DNA from: Propionibacteriaceae bacterium
Lineage (GTDB): Bacteria > Actinomycetota > Actinomycetes > Propionibacteriales > Propionibacteriaceae
Assembly: GCA_020438595.1 (NCBI GenBank)
Contig: JAGQUI010000104.1
Coordinates: forward strand, 1 to 8,348
Reading direction: 5' to 3'
Length of the DNA: 8,348 nucleotides
Shown here: piece after piece, positions 1-5,714 of the stretch
How the letters are laid out: each line of letters begins with the position of its first letter
How positions within the stretch are numbered: position 1 is the first letter of the stretch
Notes under the pieces: model-generated
Seen by the model: only the letters and a program-made list of their open reading frames with translations
Database searches by the model: none
What the model was told of the DNA's origin: nothing
Program-made: the position numbers and the translations under genes

Positions 1-571
1 CACCACCCGCGCCGGGCTCCTGCCCGGTCCGCTGCGGGACCGCTTCGGCTTCACCGCCCAGCTCGACTTCTACGTCGCCGACGACCTGGAGAAGATCCTG
101 CGCCGCTCCGCCGCCCTGCTGGGCATCGAGCTGGACCCGGCCGCGGGCGTCGAGATCGCCTCCCGGTCCAGGGGTACCCCCCGGATCGCGAACCGGCTGC
201 TGCGCCGCGTGCGCGACTACGCCCAGGTGAAGGCGGACGGACGGCTGACCCGGCCGGTGGCGTCCGCGGCGCTCGAACTGTACGAGGTGGACCCGCTCGG
301 GCTCGACCGGCTCGACCGGGCCGTGCTCGACGCGCTGTGCCGCGGTTTCGGTGGCGGGCCGGTCGGACTCACCACGCTGGCGCTGGCGGTCGCGGAGGAG
401 GCCGAGACCGTCGAGGAGGTGGCGGAGCCGTTCCTGGTCCGGGAGGGATTCCTGATGCGCACCCCGCGCGGACGGGTGGCGACCCGGCGGGCGTGGCAGC
501 ACCTCGGCCTCACCCCGCCGGCGAGCCTCGGCGCGCCGCCGGACGCCCCGGACCTGTTCAGCGGCGCATAA
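1..571 (+). CDS. ruvB: RuvB, Holliday junction branch migration helicase (3' part, 5' end outside window)
   Basis: The reading frame is open from base 2 to a TAA at 569-571, giving the last 189 residues. RuvB is the hexameric AAA+ motor that, with RuvA, drives branch migration of Holliday junctions during recombinational repair in the cytoplasm. The visible part starts at the TTRAGLL...LRDRFG segment (sensor 1 and arginine-finger region), followed by the small AAA+ domain with the sensor 2 motif [17 protein letters not shown]. It ends with the C-terminal winged-helix DNA-binding domain ([10 protein letters not shown], then [17 protein letters not shown] and the W-HLG ending). The Walker A and B motifs lie upstream of the window. 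The end is full length for the family, with a short tail after the winged helix. In actinobacteria ruvCAB commonly lies just before yajC-secD-secF, as here. No frameshift or odd residue is seen. Confidence 0.96.
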   Translation, partial: TTRAGLLPGPLRDRFGFTAQLDFYVADDLEKILRRSAALLGIELDPAAGVEIASRSRGTPRIANRLLRRVRDYAQVKADGRLTRPVASAALELYEVDPLGLDRLDRAVLDALCRGFGGGPVGLTTLALAVAEEAETVEEVAEPFLVREGFLMRTPRGRVATRRAWQHLGLTPPASLGAPPDAPDLFSGA

Positions 572-584
572 GGTTGTGCCCGTG

Positions 585-616
585 GCCCGGGCTTCGCGGC
601 AAAGCGGCCGCCGGGC
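585..616 (+). terminator. GC-rich hairpin after ruvB, possible weak terminator
   Basis: Fourteen bases after the ruvB stop, GCCCG (585-589) and GCGGC (596-600) can pair with GCCGC (607-611) and CGGGC (612-616). This makes a ten-pair stem with a six-base bulge and a six-base loop. An alternative small stem, GCTT (591-594) with AAGC (602-605), competes with it. No T-run follows, so this is not a canonical intrinsic terminator, although actinobacterial terminators often lack the T-run. It could be chance pairing in GC-rich DNA. Confidence 0.3.
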
Positions 617-627
617 GAGTCGCCGAA

Positions 628-656
628 TGGGTATTCCCAGCCAGCGGCGCTAGGCT
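628..656 (+). promoter_or_regulatory. candidate promoter for the yajC-secD-secF-apt-channel-relA run
   Basis: TAGGCT at 651-656 fits the actinobacterial -10 pattern TANNNT. With a 17-base spacer the -35 would be TGGGTA at 628-633, which is only a partial match to TTGACA. The -35 region overlaps a small inverted repeat, TGGG-TATT-CCCA (628-639), that could be an operator half or chance. A start near 662-664 would give a leader of about 45 bases before yajC. This is the largest non-coding gap before the packed run, so a promoter is expected here, but the box assignment is only a pattern match. Confidence 0.35.
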
Positions 657-664
657 ACGTCCCC

Positions 665-679
665 GGCGGCAACGCCGCC
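665..679 (+). other. perfect hairpin in the yajC leader
   Basis: GGCGGC (665-670), a three-base loop AAC, and GCCGCC (674-679) form a perfect six-pair stem. It sits between the candidate -10 box and the yajC ribosome binding site. If transcription starts near 663 the hairpin would be at the very 5' end of the message, where stem-loops can protect against decay. It does not cover the Shine-Dalgarno sequence at 695-700. Confidence 0.4.
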
Positions 680-708
680 CCTGAACTAGTGAACGTGAGG
701 ATTCCCCG

Positions 709-1182
709 ATGGGTGACGGCAACATCTGGTCGACCGTGCTGCTCTTCGCGCTGGCCGGCGGCGTGCTGTACTTCCTGATGATCCGGCCGCAGCAGAAGCG
801 GCAGAAGGACCAGCAGAACCTGATGAGCTCGCTGGAGCCCGGGTCCCGGGTGATGCTGATCTCCGGCATCATCGGCACCATCAAGTACCTGGGCGAGAAG
901 CAGGCCGTGGTCGAGATCTCGCCCGGCGTGGAGATGACCGTCGACAAGCGCGCGATCAGCACCCAGCCGGTGGTCGACGAGTTCGAGTACGCGGACGAGG
1001 ACGACGCCGACGAGGCGGCTGACGCCACCGAACCCGCGGTGGAGGTCGAGCCGGGCGCCGAGACGCCGGTGGACGACGCCGAGCCGGTCGCGGAGGCGCC
1101 GGTGGACGACGCCGAGCCGGTCGCGGCGGCCGACGACGCGCCCGAGGCGACCTGGGACAACCCCGACAGCACCAAGAACTGA
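709..1182 (+). CDS. yajC: YajC, preprotein translocase accessory subunit
   Basis: YajC is a small single-pass membrane protein that associates with SecD and SecF and with the SecYEG channel. The 157-residue product has a short N-terminus, one membrane helix at about residues 8-25 (TVLLFALAGGVLYFLMI), then the family hallmark RPQQKRQK (26-33). The conserved cytoplasmic fold follows (LEPGSRVMLISGIIGTI, VVEISPGVEMTVDKRAI) up to about residue 90. The rest is a strongly acidic, low-complexity tail (91-157) rich in Asp, Glu, Ala, Pro and Val, including two copies of an 11-residue unit. The protein is longer than the roughly 110 residues of E. coli YajC because of this tail. The ATG is supported by GTGAGG at 695-700, eight bases upstream. 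secD starts 20 bases after the stop, so the genes are almost certainly co-transcribed. Confidence 0.95.
   Translation: MGDGNIWSTVLLFALAGGVLYFLMIRPQQKRQKDQQNLMSSLEPGSRVMLISGIIGTIKYLGEKQAVVEISPGVEMTVDKRAISTQPVVDEFEYADEDDADEAADATEPAVEVEPGAETPVDDAEPVAEAPVDDAEPVAAADDAPEATWDNPDSTKN
1061..1126 (+). repeat. two tandem 33-base units in the yajC acidic tail
   Basis: Bases 1061-1093 and 1094-1126 are adjacent copies of a 33-base unit that differ at one position (A at 1063, G at 1096). The unit keeps frame and encodes the 11-residue pattern E-(T/A)-P-V-D-D-A-E-P-V-A at residues 118-128 and 129-139. Flanking sequence on both sides is a looser version of the same Asp/Glu/Pro/Ala composition. The near identity at DNA level, including wobble positions, points to a recent slippage or duplication event. 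Confidence 0.9.
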
Positions 1183-1202
1183 CCCTCCGACGTAGGCGAG
1201 AA

Positions 1203-2876
1203 GTGGCAACCACAAGCAGGAAACACACCCATCCGCTGCGGACGCTGGTGATCCTTGCCCTCGTGATCGCAGGGCTGTTCACGATCATGGCGCTGAACAA
1301 CGTCTGGACCCCGAAGCTGGGCCTGGACCTGCGCGGCGGCAGCACGATCACCCTCACCGCGTCCAACGTGTCCGGGGAGGGCAGCGTCGACCCGGCGAGC
1401 CTCGAACTGGCCCGCACGATCATCCAGCAGCGCATCGACGGCTACGGAGTCGGCGAGAGCGAGGTGACCACGTCCGGCGACCGGCAGATCGTCGTCTCGG
1501 TGCCGAACGTGCAGAAGGACGACCTGGTCCGGCTGGTCGGCACCACCGCCCAGCTGTACTTCCGGCAGGTGTTCAAGGAGGAGGCGTCCTCGGGGTCCGT
1601 GACGACCGAGCCGACCGCAACCGCGTCCGCCGCGCCGCAGGAGAGCGCCAGCGCGGAGCCCACCGCCACCGCGTCCAGCACCGGCAACAAGCGCCCCCTG
1701 CCGGCCCTGCCGACCCCGCAGCCGAGCCCGCGGCCCACGGTCGCGGCCACCCCGGCACCCTCGCTGGACGAGATGCTCGCCTACACCCCCAGCGACCGCG
1801 ACCTCAGCGAGTTCGACGCGTTCGAGTGCGGCCAGGCCAGCCCGACGCCGGACGTCGTCGACCAGCCGCTGATCACCTGCGACCAGACGAACTCCTACAA
1901 GTACCTGCTCGGCCCGGCGCTGATCAGCGGCCAGCACGTGACCCGGGCCCAGGCCGCGATCCCGCAGAACTCGGTGGCCTACGTGGTCACGCTGCAGTTC
2001 GACACCGAGGGTGGCGCGGACTTCGCCACGGTCACCGGTCACCTCGCCGAGCAGACCAGCCCCGAGAACCAGTTCGGCATCGTGCTGGACGGCACCGTGA
2101 TCTCCGCGCCGTCGGTGAGCAGCGCGATCACCGGTGGCCAGGCGCAGATCGAGGGCAGCTTCACCCAGAAGACGGCCTCCGACCTCGCCAACGTGCTGTC
2201 CTACGGCGCGCTGCCGCTGTCGTTCGAGATCTCCAGCGTCGAGAACGTGTCCGCGAAGCTCGGCGGCGACCAGTTGCAGGCGGGCATCATCGCCGGCCTG
2301 ATCGGCCTGGGGCTGGTGCTGGTCTACAGCATCGTGTACTACCGGGGCCTGGCCCTGGTGGTGGGCCTTTCGCTGGTGGTCGCCGGCCTGCTGACCTGGG
2401 CGATGATCGTGCTGCTCGGCGCGAGCATGGGGTTCGCGCTGAACCTGCCCGGCATCGCGGGCATCATCGTCGCCATCGGCGTGACGGCGGACTCGTTCAT
2501 CATCTACTTCGAACGAATACGTGACGAGGTCCGCGAGGGACGCAGCCTGCGCACGGCGATCGAGACCGGCTGGGTGCGCTCGCGCAAGACGATCGTGATC
2601 GCCGACTCGGTGTCGCTGCTCTCGGCCCTGGTGCTGTTCGTGCTCGCGATCGGCGCGGTGAAGGGCTTCGCGTTCACGCTCGGCCTGACCACCCTGATCG
2701 ACCTCGCGGTGGTGTTCTTCTTCACCAAGCCGATGATGACGCTGCTCGGCCGGACGAAGTTCTTCGGTGAGGGCCACAGGTTCTCGGGTTTCGAGGCCGA
2801 GCACATGGGCGCCAGCAACGCGCCCCTGCACAACTCGTTGCGCAAGCGCGGGAAGCCCGTGGGAGGTGAGGCGTGA
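1203..2876 (+). CDS. secD: SecD, protein translocase subunit
   Basis: SecD pairs with SecF to use the proton-motive force for late steps of Sec-dependent export. The 557-residue product has TM1 at about 14-32 and the conserved LGLDLRGGS motif (39-47). The large extracytoplasmic region includes IIQQRIDGYGVGESEV (73-88) and, before the membrane, FGIVLDGTVISAPSV (291-305). Five more membrane helices lie at about 359-380, 383-405, 414-437, 463-485 and 490-511. TM4 carries GVTADSF, the actinobacterial form of the E. coli VDAN motif; Asp430 matches E. coli Asp519. A Ser/Thr/Pro/Ala-rich insert (about 127-190) and a Cys pair (209, 226) sit in the extracytoplasmic part. Codons 437-440 (GAA CGA ATA CGT) are a run of non-preferred codons. 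The GTG start at 1203 has only a weak GGCGAG upstream (1195-1200). The secF start overlaps the TGA. Confidence 0.97.
   Translation: MATTSRKHTHPLRTLVILALVIAGLFTIMALNNVWTPKLGLDLRGGSTITLTASNVSGEGSVDPASLELARTIIQQRIDGYGVGESEVTTSGDRQIVVSVPNVQKDDLVRLVGTTAQLYFRQVFKEEASSGSVTTEPTATASAAPQESASAEPTATASSTGNKRPLPALPTPQPSPRPTVAATPAPSLDEMLAYTPSDRDLSEFDAFECGQASPTPDVVDQPLITCDQTNSYKYLLGPALISGQHVTRAQAAIPQNSVAYVVTLQFDTEGGADFATVTGHLAEQTSPENQFGIVLDGTVISAPSVSSAITGGQAQIEGSFTQKTASDLANVLSYGALPLSFEISSVENVSAKLGGDQLQAGIIAGLIGLGLVLVYSIVYYRGLALVVGLSLVVAGLLTWAMIVLLGASMGFALNLPGIAGIIVAIGVTADSFIIYFERIRDEVREGRSLRTAIETGWVRSRKTIVIADSVSLLSALVLFVLAIGAVKGFAFTLGLTTLIDLAVVFFFTKPMMTLLGRTKFFGEGHRFSGFEAEHMGASNAPLHNSLRKRGKPVGGEA
2862..2869 (+). 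promoter_or_regulatory. strong ribosome binding site of secF inside the end of secD
   Basis: GGAGGTGA is a full match to the anti-Shine-Dalgarno complement. It lies inside the last codons of secD. It stands six bases (from GGAGG) before GTG 2873 and nine before ATG 2876, so either start is served. The far weaker site in front of secD suggests secF does not rely only on coupled translation. Confidence 0.8.
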
Positions 2877-4063
2877 TGACCGACCAGCTCACCGAGCCGG
2901 AGGCTCCGCAGACGCCGGCGAAGAAGCAGAGCATCGCGCACCGGCTCTACACCGGCGAGATCTCCTACGACTTCGTCGGGCATCGCCGGCGCTGGTACAC
3001 GATCTCGGCCGTCCTGCTGCTGATCTCGGTGCTGGCGATCTCGTTCCGTGGCCTGAACTGGGGCATCGAATTCCGGGGCGGCGCCGACTTCCAGGGTCCG
3101 ATCACGGTGACGTCCAGCACGGTGGAGGACGTCCGCTCTGCGGTGCAGGAACTCAACCTGTCCGGCGCGGACGAGATCACCGTGACCACGATCGGCAGCA
3201 ACATCGTCCGCGTGCAGACCCCGCCGCTGACCGAGACCGAGGTCACCGCGGTGAAGACCGCGATCGCGGACGTGGCCGGCACCCAGCCCGACGAGGTCGC
3301 CTATTCGCTGATCGGCGCGTCGTGGGGCCAGCAGATCACCACGCAGGCCACGATCGCGCTGGTCGTGTTCCTGGTCCTGGTGATGGCGCTGATCTGGGCG
3401 TACTTCCGTGAGTTCAAGATGAGCGTCGCGGCGATCGTCGCACTGCTGCACGACCTGGTGATCACGGTCGGCGTCTACGCGCTGGTCGGGTTCACGGTCA
3501 CCCCGGCGACGATGATCGGCGTGCTGACCATCCTCGGCTACTCGCTGTACGACACCGTGGTGGTGTTCGACAAGATCCGCGAGAACACCCGGGACATCGG
3601 GAACTCCCGCTACACCTACTCCCACCAGGCGAACGCCGCGGTGAACCAGGTGCTGGTGCGTTCGCTGAACACGACGATCATTGGCGTGCTGCCGGTGGCC
3701 GCGCTGCTGTTCACCGGCGCGTTCATCCTGGGCACCGGGCCCCTGAAGGACCTCGGCCTGGCCCTGTTCGTCGGCATGATCGCCGGCGCCTACTCCTCTA
3801 TCTTCATCGCGACCCCGCTGCTGGCGCAGATGCGCGAGGCCGACCCGGACATGGTCGAGCACCGCGAACGCCTGCAGCGCAGGGCCGCGCGGGCGGCGGA
3901 GAAGAGCGGCCGCAAGTCGAAGACCGTGAGCACGGTGGCGGTCGGGGACGCCGCGGCGGCCAGCGTCGACCCGGGCTCGCTCGGGCTGGTCGCGGCCAAG
4001 GACCTGGATTCGACGCCGCGCAACCAGCCGTCCAGGCAGTCGCGCAGCCGGCGGAAGAAGTAG
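2876..4063 (+). CDS. secF: SecF, protein translocase subunit
   Basis: SecF is the partner of SecD in the SecDF export motor. Numbering here counts from the possible GTG at 2873 (396 residues); the ATG at 2876 is preferred and gives 395. Helices lie at about 41-58, 158-178, 184-204, 209-231, 265-286 and 291-316. After TM1 comes the conserved LNWGIEFRGGADFQG segment (61-75). TM4 carries GYSLYDTVVVFDKIREN: Asp227 aligns with E. coli Asp213 and Arg263 with E. coli Arg247, both important for function in that system, so the proton-coupling parts look intact. The C-terminal tail (about 330-396) is long and basic, ending in RQSRSRRKK, and should be cytoplasmic. The start overlaps the secD stop in a TGATG arrangement, and apt begins six bases after the TAG, with no lipoprotein gene between them as in Mycobacterium tuberculosis. 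Confidence 0.97.
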   Translation: MTDQLTEPEAPQTPAKKQSIAHRLYTGEISYDFVGHRRRWYTISAVLLLISVLAISFRGLNWGIEFRGGADFQGPITVTSSTVEDVRSAVQELNLSGADEITVTTIGSNIVRVQTPPLTETEVTAVKTAIADVAGTQPDEVAYSLIGASWGQQITTQATIALVVFLVLVMALIWAYFREFKMSVAAIVALLHDLVITVGVYALVGFTVTPATMIGVLTILGYSLYDTVVVFDKIRENTRDIGNSRYTYSHQANAAVNQVLVRSLNTTIIGVLPVAALLFTGAFILGTGPLKDLGLALFVGMIAGAYSSIFIATPLLAQMREADPDMVEHRERLQRRAARAAEKSGRKSKTVSTVAVGDAAAASVDPGSLGLVAAKDLDSTPRNQPSRQSRSRRKK

Positions 4064-4069
4064 CCGACG

Positions 4070-4612
4070 ATGCCCAGCTCGCAGGAGAACCGGGCGCTGA
4101 TCGCGTCCCTGATCCGGGACATTCCGGACTTCCCGAAGCCCGGCGTGCTGTTCAAGGACATCACCCCGCTGCTGGCGGACGCGGCCGGCTACCGGGCGGC
4201 GATCGCGGAACTGGCGGCCAGTGCCCCGTCCGGGATCGACGTGGTCGTGGGCATGGAGGCGCGCGGGTTCATCTTCGCCGGCCCGGTCGCGCTCGAGCTC
4301 GGGGCCGGGTTCGTGCCGGTGCGCAAGCCGGGCAAGCTGCCCGGGGACGTGTACACGCAGACGTTCTCGCTGGAGTACGGCGACGAGACCCTGGCCGTGC
4401 ACACCGACGCGATCATGCCGGGCGCCCGGGTGCTCGTGATCGACGACGTGCTGGCCACGGGCGGGACGGTGGGCGCCACGGCGGCGCTGATCAACCGGCT
4501 CGGCGCGGACCTGATCCACGTCTCGGTGCTGCTCGAACTCAGCTTCCTCGGTGGTCGCGAGCACCTGACCGGGCTGGGGATCCGGGACACCTCGGCGGTG
4601 CTCACGGTCTGA
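4070..4612 (+). CDS. apt: adenine phosphoribosyltransferase
   Basis: Apt converts adenine and PRPP to AMP and pyrophosphate (EC 2.4.2.7), the purine salvage step in the cytoplasm. The 180-residue product matches the usual family length. The hood segment IPDFPKPGVLFKDITPLL is at 18-35, the GMEARGFIFAGPVA strand at 61-74, and the flexible loop VPVRKPGKLPG at 82-92. The catalytic Glu of the LEYG segment is Glu102. The PRPP-binding motif VLVIDDVLATGGT lies at 121-133, with both Asp residues present. The ATG lies six bases after the secF stop; upstream there is only a modest GGAAGAAG (4053-4060), so translation is probably coupled to secF. The TGA overlaps the ATG of the channel gene. Placement before relA is standard for actinobacteria and fits a nucleotide-metabolism theme. 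Nothing is missing. Confidence 0.97.
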   Translation: MPSSQENRALIASLIRDIPDFPKPGVLFKDITPLLADAAGYRAAIAELAASAPSGIDVVVGMEARGFIFAGPVALELGAGFVPVRKPGKLPGDVYTQTFSLEYGDETLAVHTDAIMPGARVLVIDDVLATGGTVGATAALINRLGADLIHVSVLLELSFLGGREHLTGLGIRDTSAVLTV

Positions 4613-5685
4613 TGGCGCCGCGCGGACCCCGGATCGTGCGCCCAACCTTCGGGTCGGGCGACGCGCAGGTACGCCTGCCGAGCCGGAGCTCCAGCCCCGC
4701 CCGGGAACTGCTGAAGCGGCTCCTGATGGCCCTGGGGCTCCTGCTGCTGCTGACGCTGATCGTCTACGTCGACCGCGGCGCCTACGTCGACCACGCGGGC
4801 GGCGACGAGGTGTCGTTCATCGACGCGCTGTACTACGCCACGGTCACCATGACCACGACCGGCTACGGAGACATCACACCGGTCCTGCCCCACGCACGCC
4901 TGATCAACGTCTTCGTCGTCACGCCGATCCGCATCGCCTTCCTGGTGCTGTTGGTCGGCACGACGGTGGAGGTGCTGGCCAACCAGGGCCGCCAGGCGCT
5001 GCGGGACTCCCGCTGGAGGAAGAAGATGCGCAACCACACCGTCGTGATCGGCTACGGCACCACCGGACAGAGCGCCACCGCCACCTTGATGCACGGCGAG
5101 CGGCCGTCCGACCGGATCGTCGTGATCGACACCGACGCCCAGGCAGTCGCGGCGGCGAACCGGCACGGACTCGCGGCGTTCGAGGGCGACGCCACATTCC
5201 GCGAACTCCTGCACCGGGCCGAGCTGCCCAAGGCCAAGGAGGTCATCATCACGGTGGGCCGGGACGACACCGCGATCCTCGCGACCCTGACCGTCCGGCA
5301 GCTGAACCGCGGCGCCCACGTGGTGGTCGCCGTCCGTGACTCCCTGAACGTGCCGCTGATCCGGCAGTCCGGCGCGGACGCGGTGGTCACATCCTCCGAC
5401 GCGGTCGGCCGGCTGATGGGCCTGAGTTCGATCAGCCCCCAACTCGGCGAGGTGATCGAGGACCTGCTCGTCGCCGGCGAGGGCCTGGAGGTCACGCAGC
5501 GTCTCGTCACCCGCGACGAGGAGGGCCGTCGGCCCGACGAGCTGGAGGACGAGAAGGTGCTGGCGATCATCCGCAACCGCACCCTGCGCCGGTACTACGA
5601 GACCGGCGAGGACACGTTGCGCACCGGCGACGAGGTCGTGGTGATCCGCAAGGCTCCGGGGACGCGGCCCTCGCGGGTAGAGTGA
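4612..5685 (+). CDS. two-TM potassium channel with cytoplasmic RCK (TrkA-N/TrkA-C) domain
   Basis: The 357-residue product looks like an MthK-type ligand-gated K+ channel. A basic N-terminus is followed by TM1 (about 34-53), a pore helix (about 68-80), the K+ selectivity filter TTGYGD (82-87) and TM2 (about 97-121). After a basic linker (126-140) comes an RCK-N Rossmann domain with GYGTTG (147-152) and the acidic strand end VIDTD (171-175) that usually contacts a nucleotide. A TrkA-C-like domain follows (about 285-346), ending in TLRTGDEVVVI. Such proteins assemble as tetramers whose RCK domains form a gating ring that senses ions or nucleotides; the ligand here is unknown. The ATG overlaps the apt TGA and lacks a clear ribosome site, suggesting coupled translation; a GTG at codon 9 is an alternative. 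Inside the gene, a strong ribosome site stands before Met139. relA follows 29 bases downstream. Confidence 0.92.
   Translation: MAPRGPRIVRPTFGSGDAQVRLPSRSSSPARELLKRLLMALGLLLLLTLIVYVDRGAYVDHAGGDEVSFIDALYYATVTMTTTGYGDITPVLPHARLINVFVVTPIRIAFLVLLVGTTVEVLANQGRQALRDSRWRKKMRNHTVVIGYGTTGQSATATLMHGERPSDRIVVIDTDAQAVAAANRHGLAAFEGDATFRELLHRAELPKAKEVIITVGRDDTAILATLTVRQLNRGAHVVVAVRDSLNVPLIRQSGADAVVTSSDAVGRLMGLSSISPQLGEVIEDLLVAGEGLEVTQRLVTRDEEGRRPDELEDEKVLAIIRNRTLRRYYETGEDTLRTGDEVVVIRKAPGTRPSRVE
5015..5028 (+). promoter_or_regulatory. internal Shine-Dalgarno and in-frame ATG before the RCK domain
   Basis: GGAGG at 5015-5019 is followed, after six bases, by an in-frame ATG at 5026-5028 (Met139 of the channel). 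The spacing is near ideal and the match is better than anything before the gene's own first ATG. Translation from here would yield a soluble 219-residue protein consisting of the whole RCK part. The site uses the only AGG arginine codon in the gene. In MthK the equivalent internal Met start supplies free RCK subunits for the octameric gating ring. Use of the site here is an inference. Confidence 0.5.
5678..5683 (+). promoter_or_regulatory. possible -10 box for a relA promoter
   Basis: TAGAGT overlaps the last codons of the channel gene and fits TANNNT. A start about seven bases later would give a leader of roughly 25 bases to relA. I see no convincing -35 element at the right distance. relA often has its own promoter in actinobacteria, but this box could be chance. 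Confidence 0.2.
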
Positions 5686-5706
5686 GCACCCACTTCTAGG
5701 TGTAGC

Positions 5707-5711
5707 GGAGG
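5707..5711 (+). promoter_or_regulatory. ribosome binding site that bears on the relA start
   Basis: GGAGG lies three bases before GTG 5715 and six bases before TTG 5718. The spacing is tight for the GTG and good for the TTG, so the true first codon may be either. The difference is one residue. A further in-frame ATG at 5814 (Met34) has no comparable site. Confidence 0.65.
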
Positions 5712-5714
5712 CGG

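Noticed and set aside
1064..1126. Possible CRISPR-like or regulatory direct repeats
   Set aside because: Only two units, directly adjacent without spacers, in frame inside yajC and of a period divisible by three; this is a coding tandem duplication.
2508..2525. LexA/SOS-box-like half site TCGAAC inside secD
   Set aside because: The right half does not match GTTCGA, and the position is deep within a coding region; no support for an SOS operator.
558..2831. Long minus-strand open frame of 757 codons opposite yajC and secD
   Set aside because: Its product is His/Arg/Gly/Asp-rich low complexity with no recognisable domain. It is exactly antisense to well-supported yajC and secD, and such long antisense frames are expected in very high-GC coding DNA because stop codons are rare.
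2504..4645. Long minus-strand open frame of 713 codons opposite secF and apt
   Set aside because: Same reason: composition mirrors the sense genes' third-position GC bias, and secF and apt have all family motifs on the plus strand.
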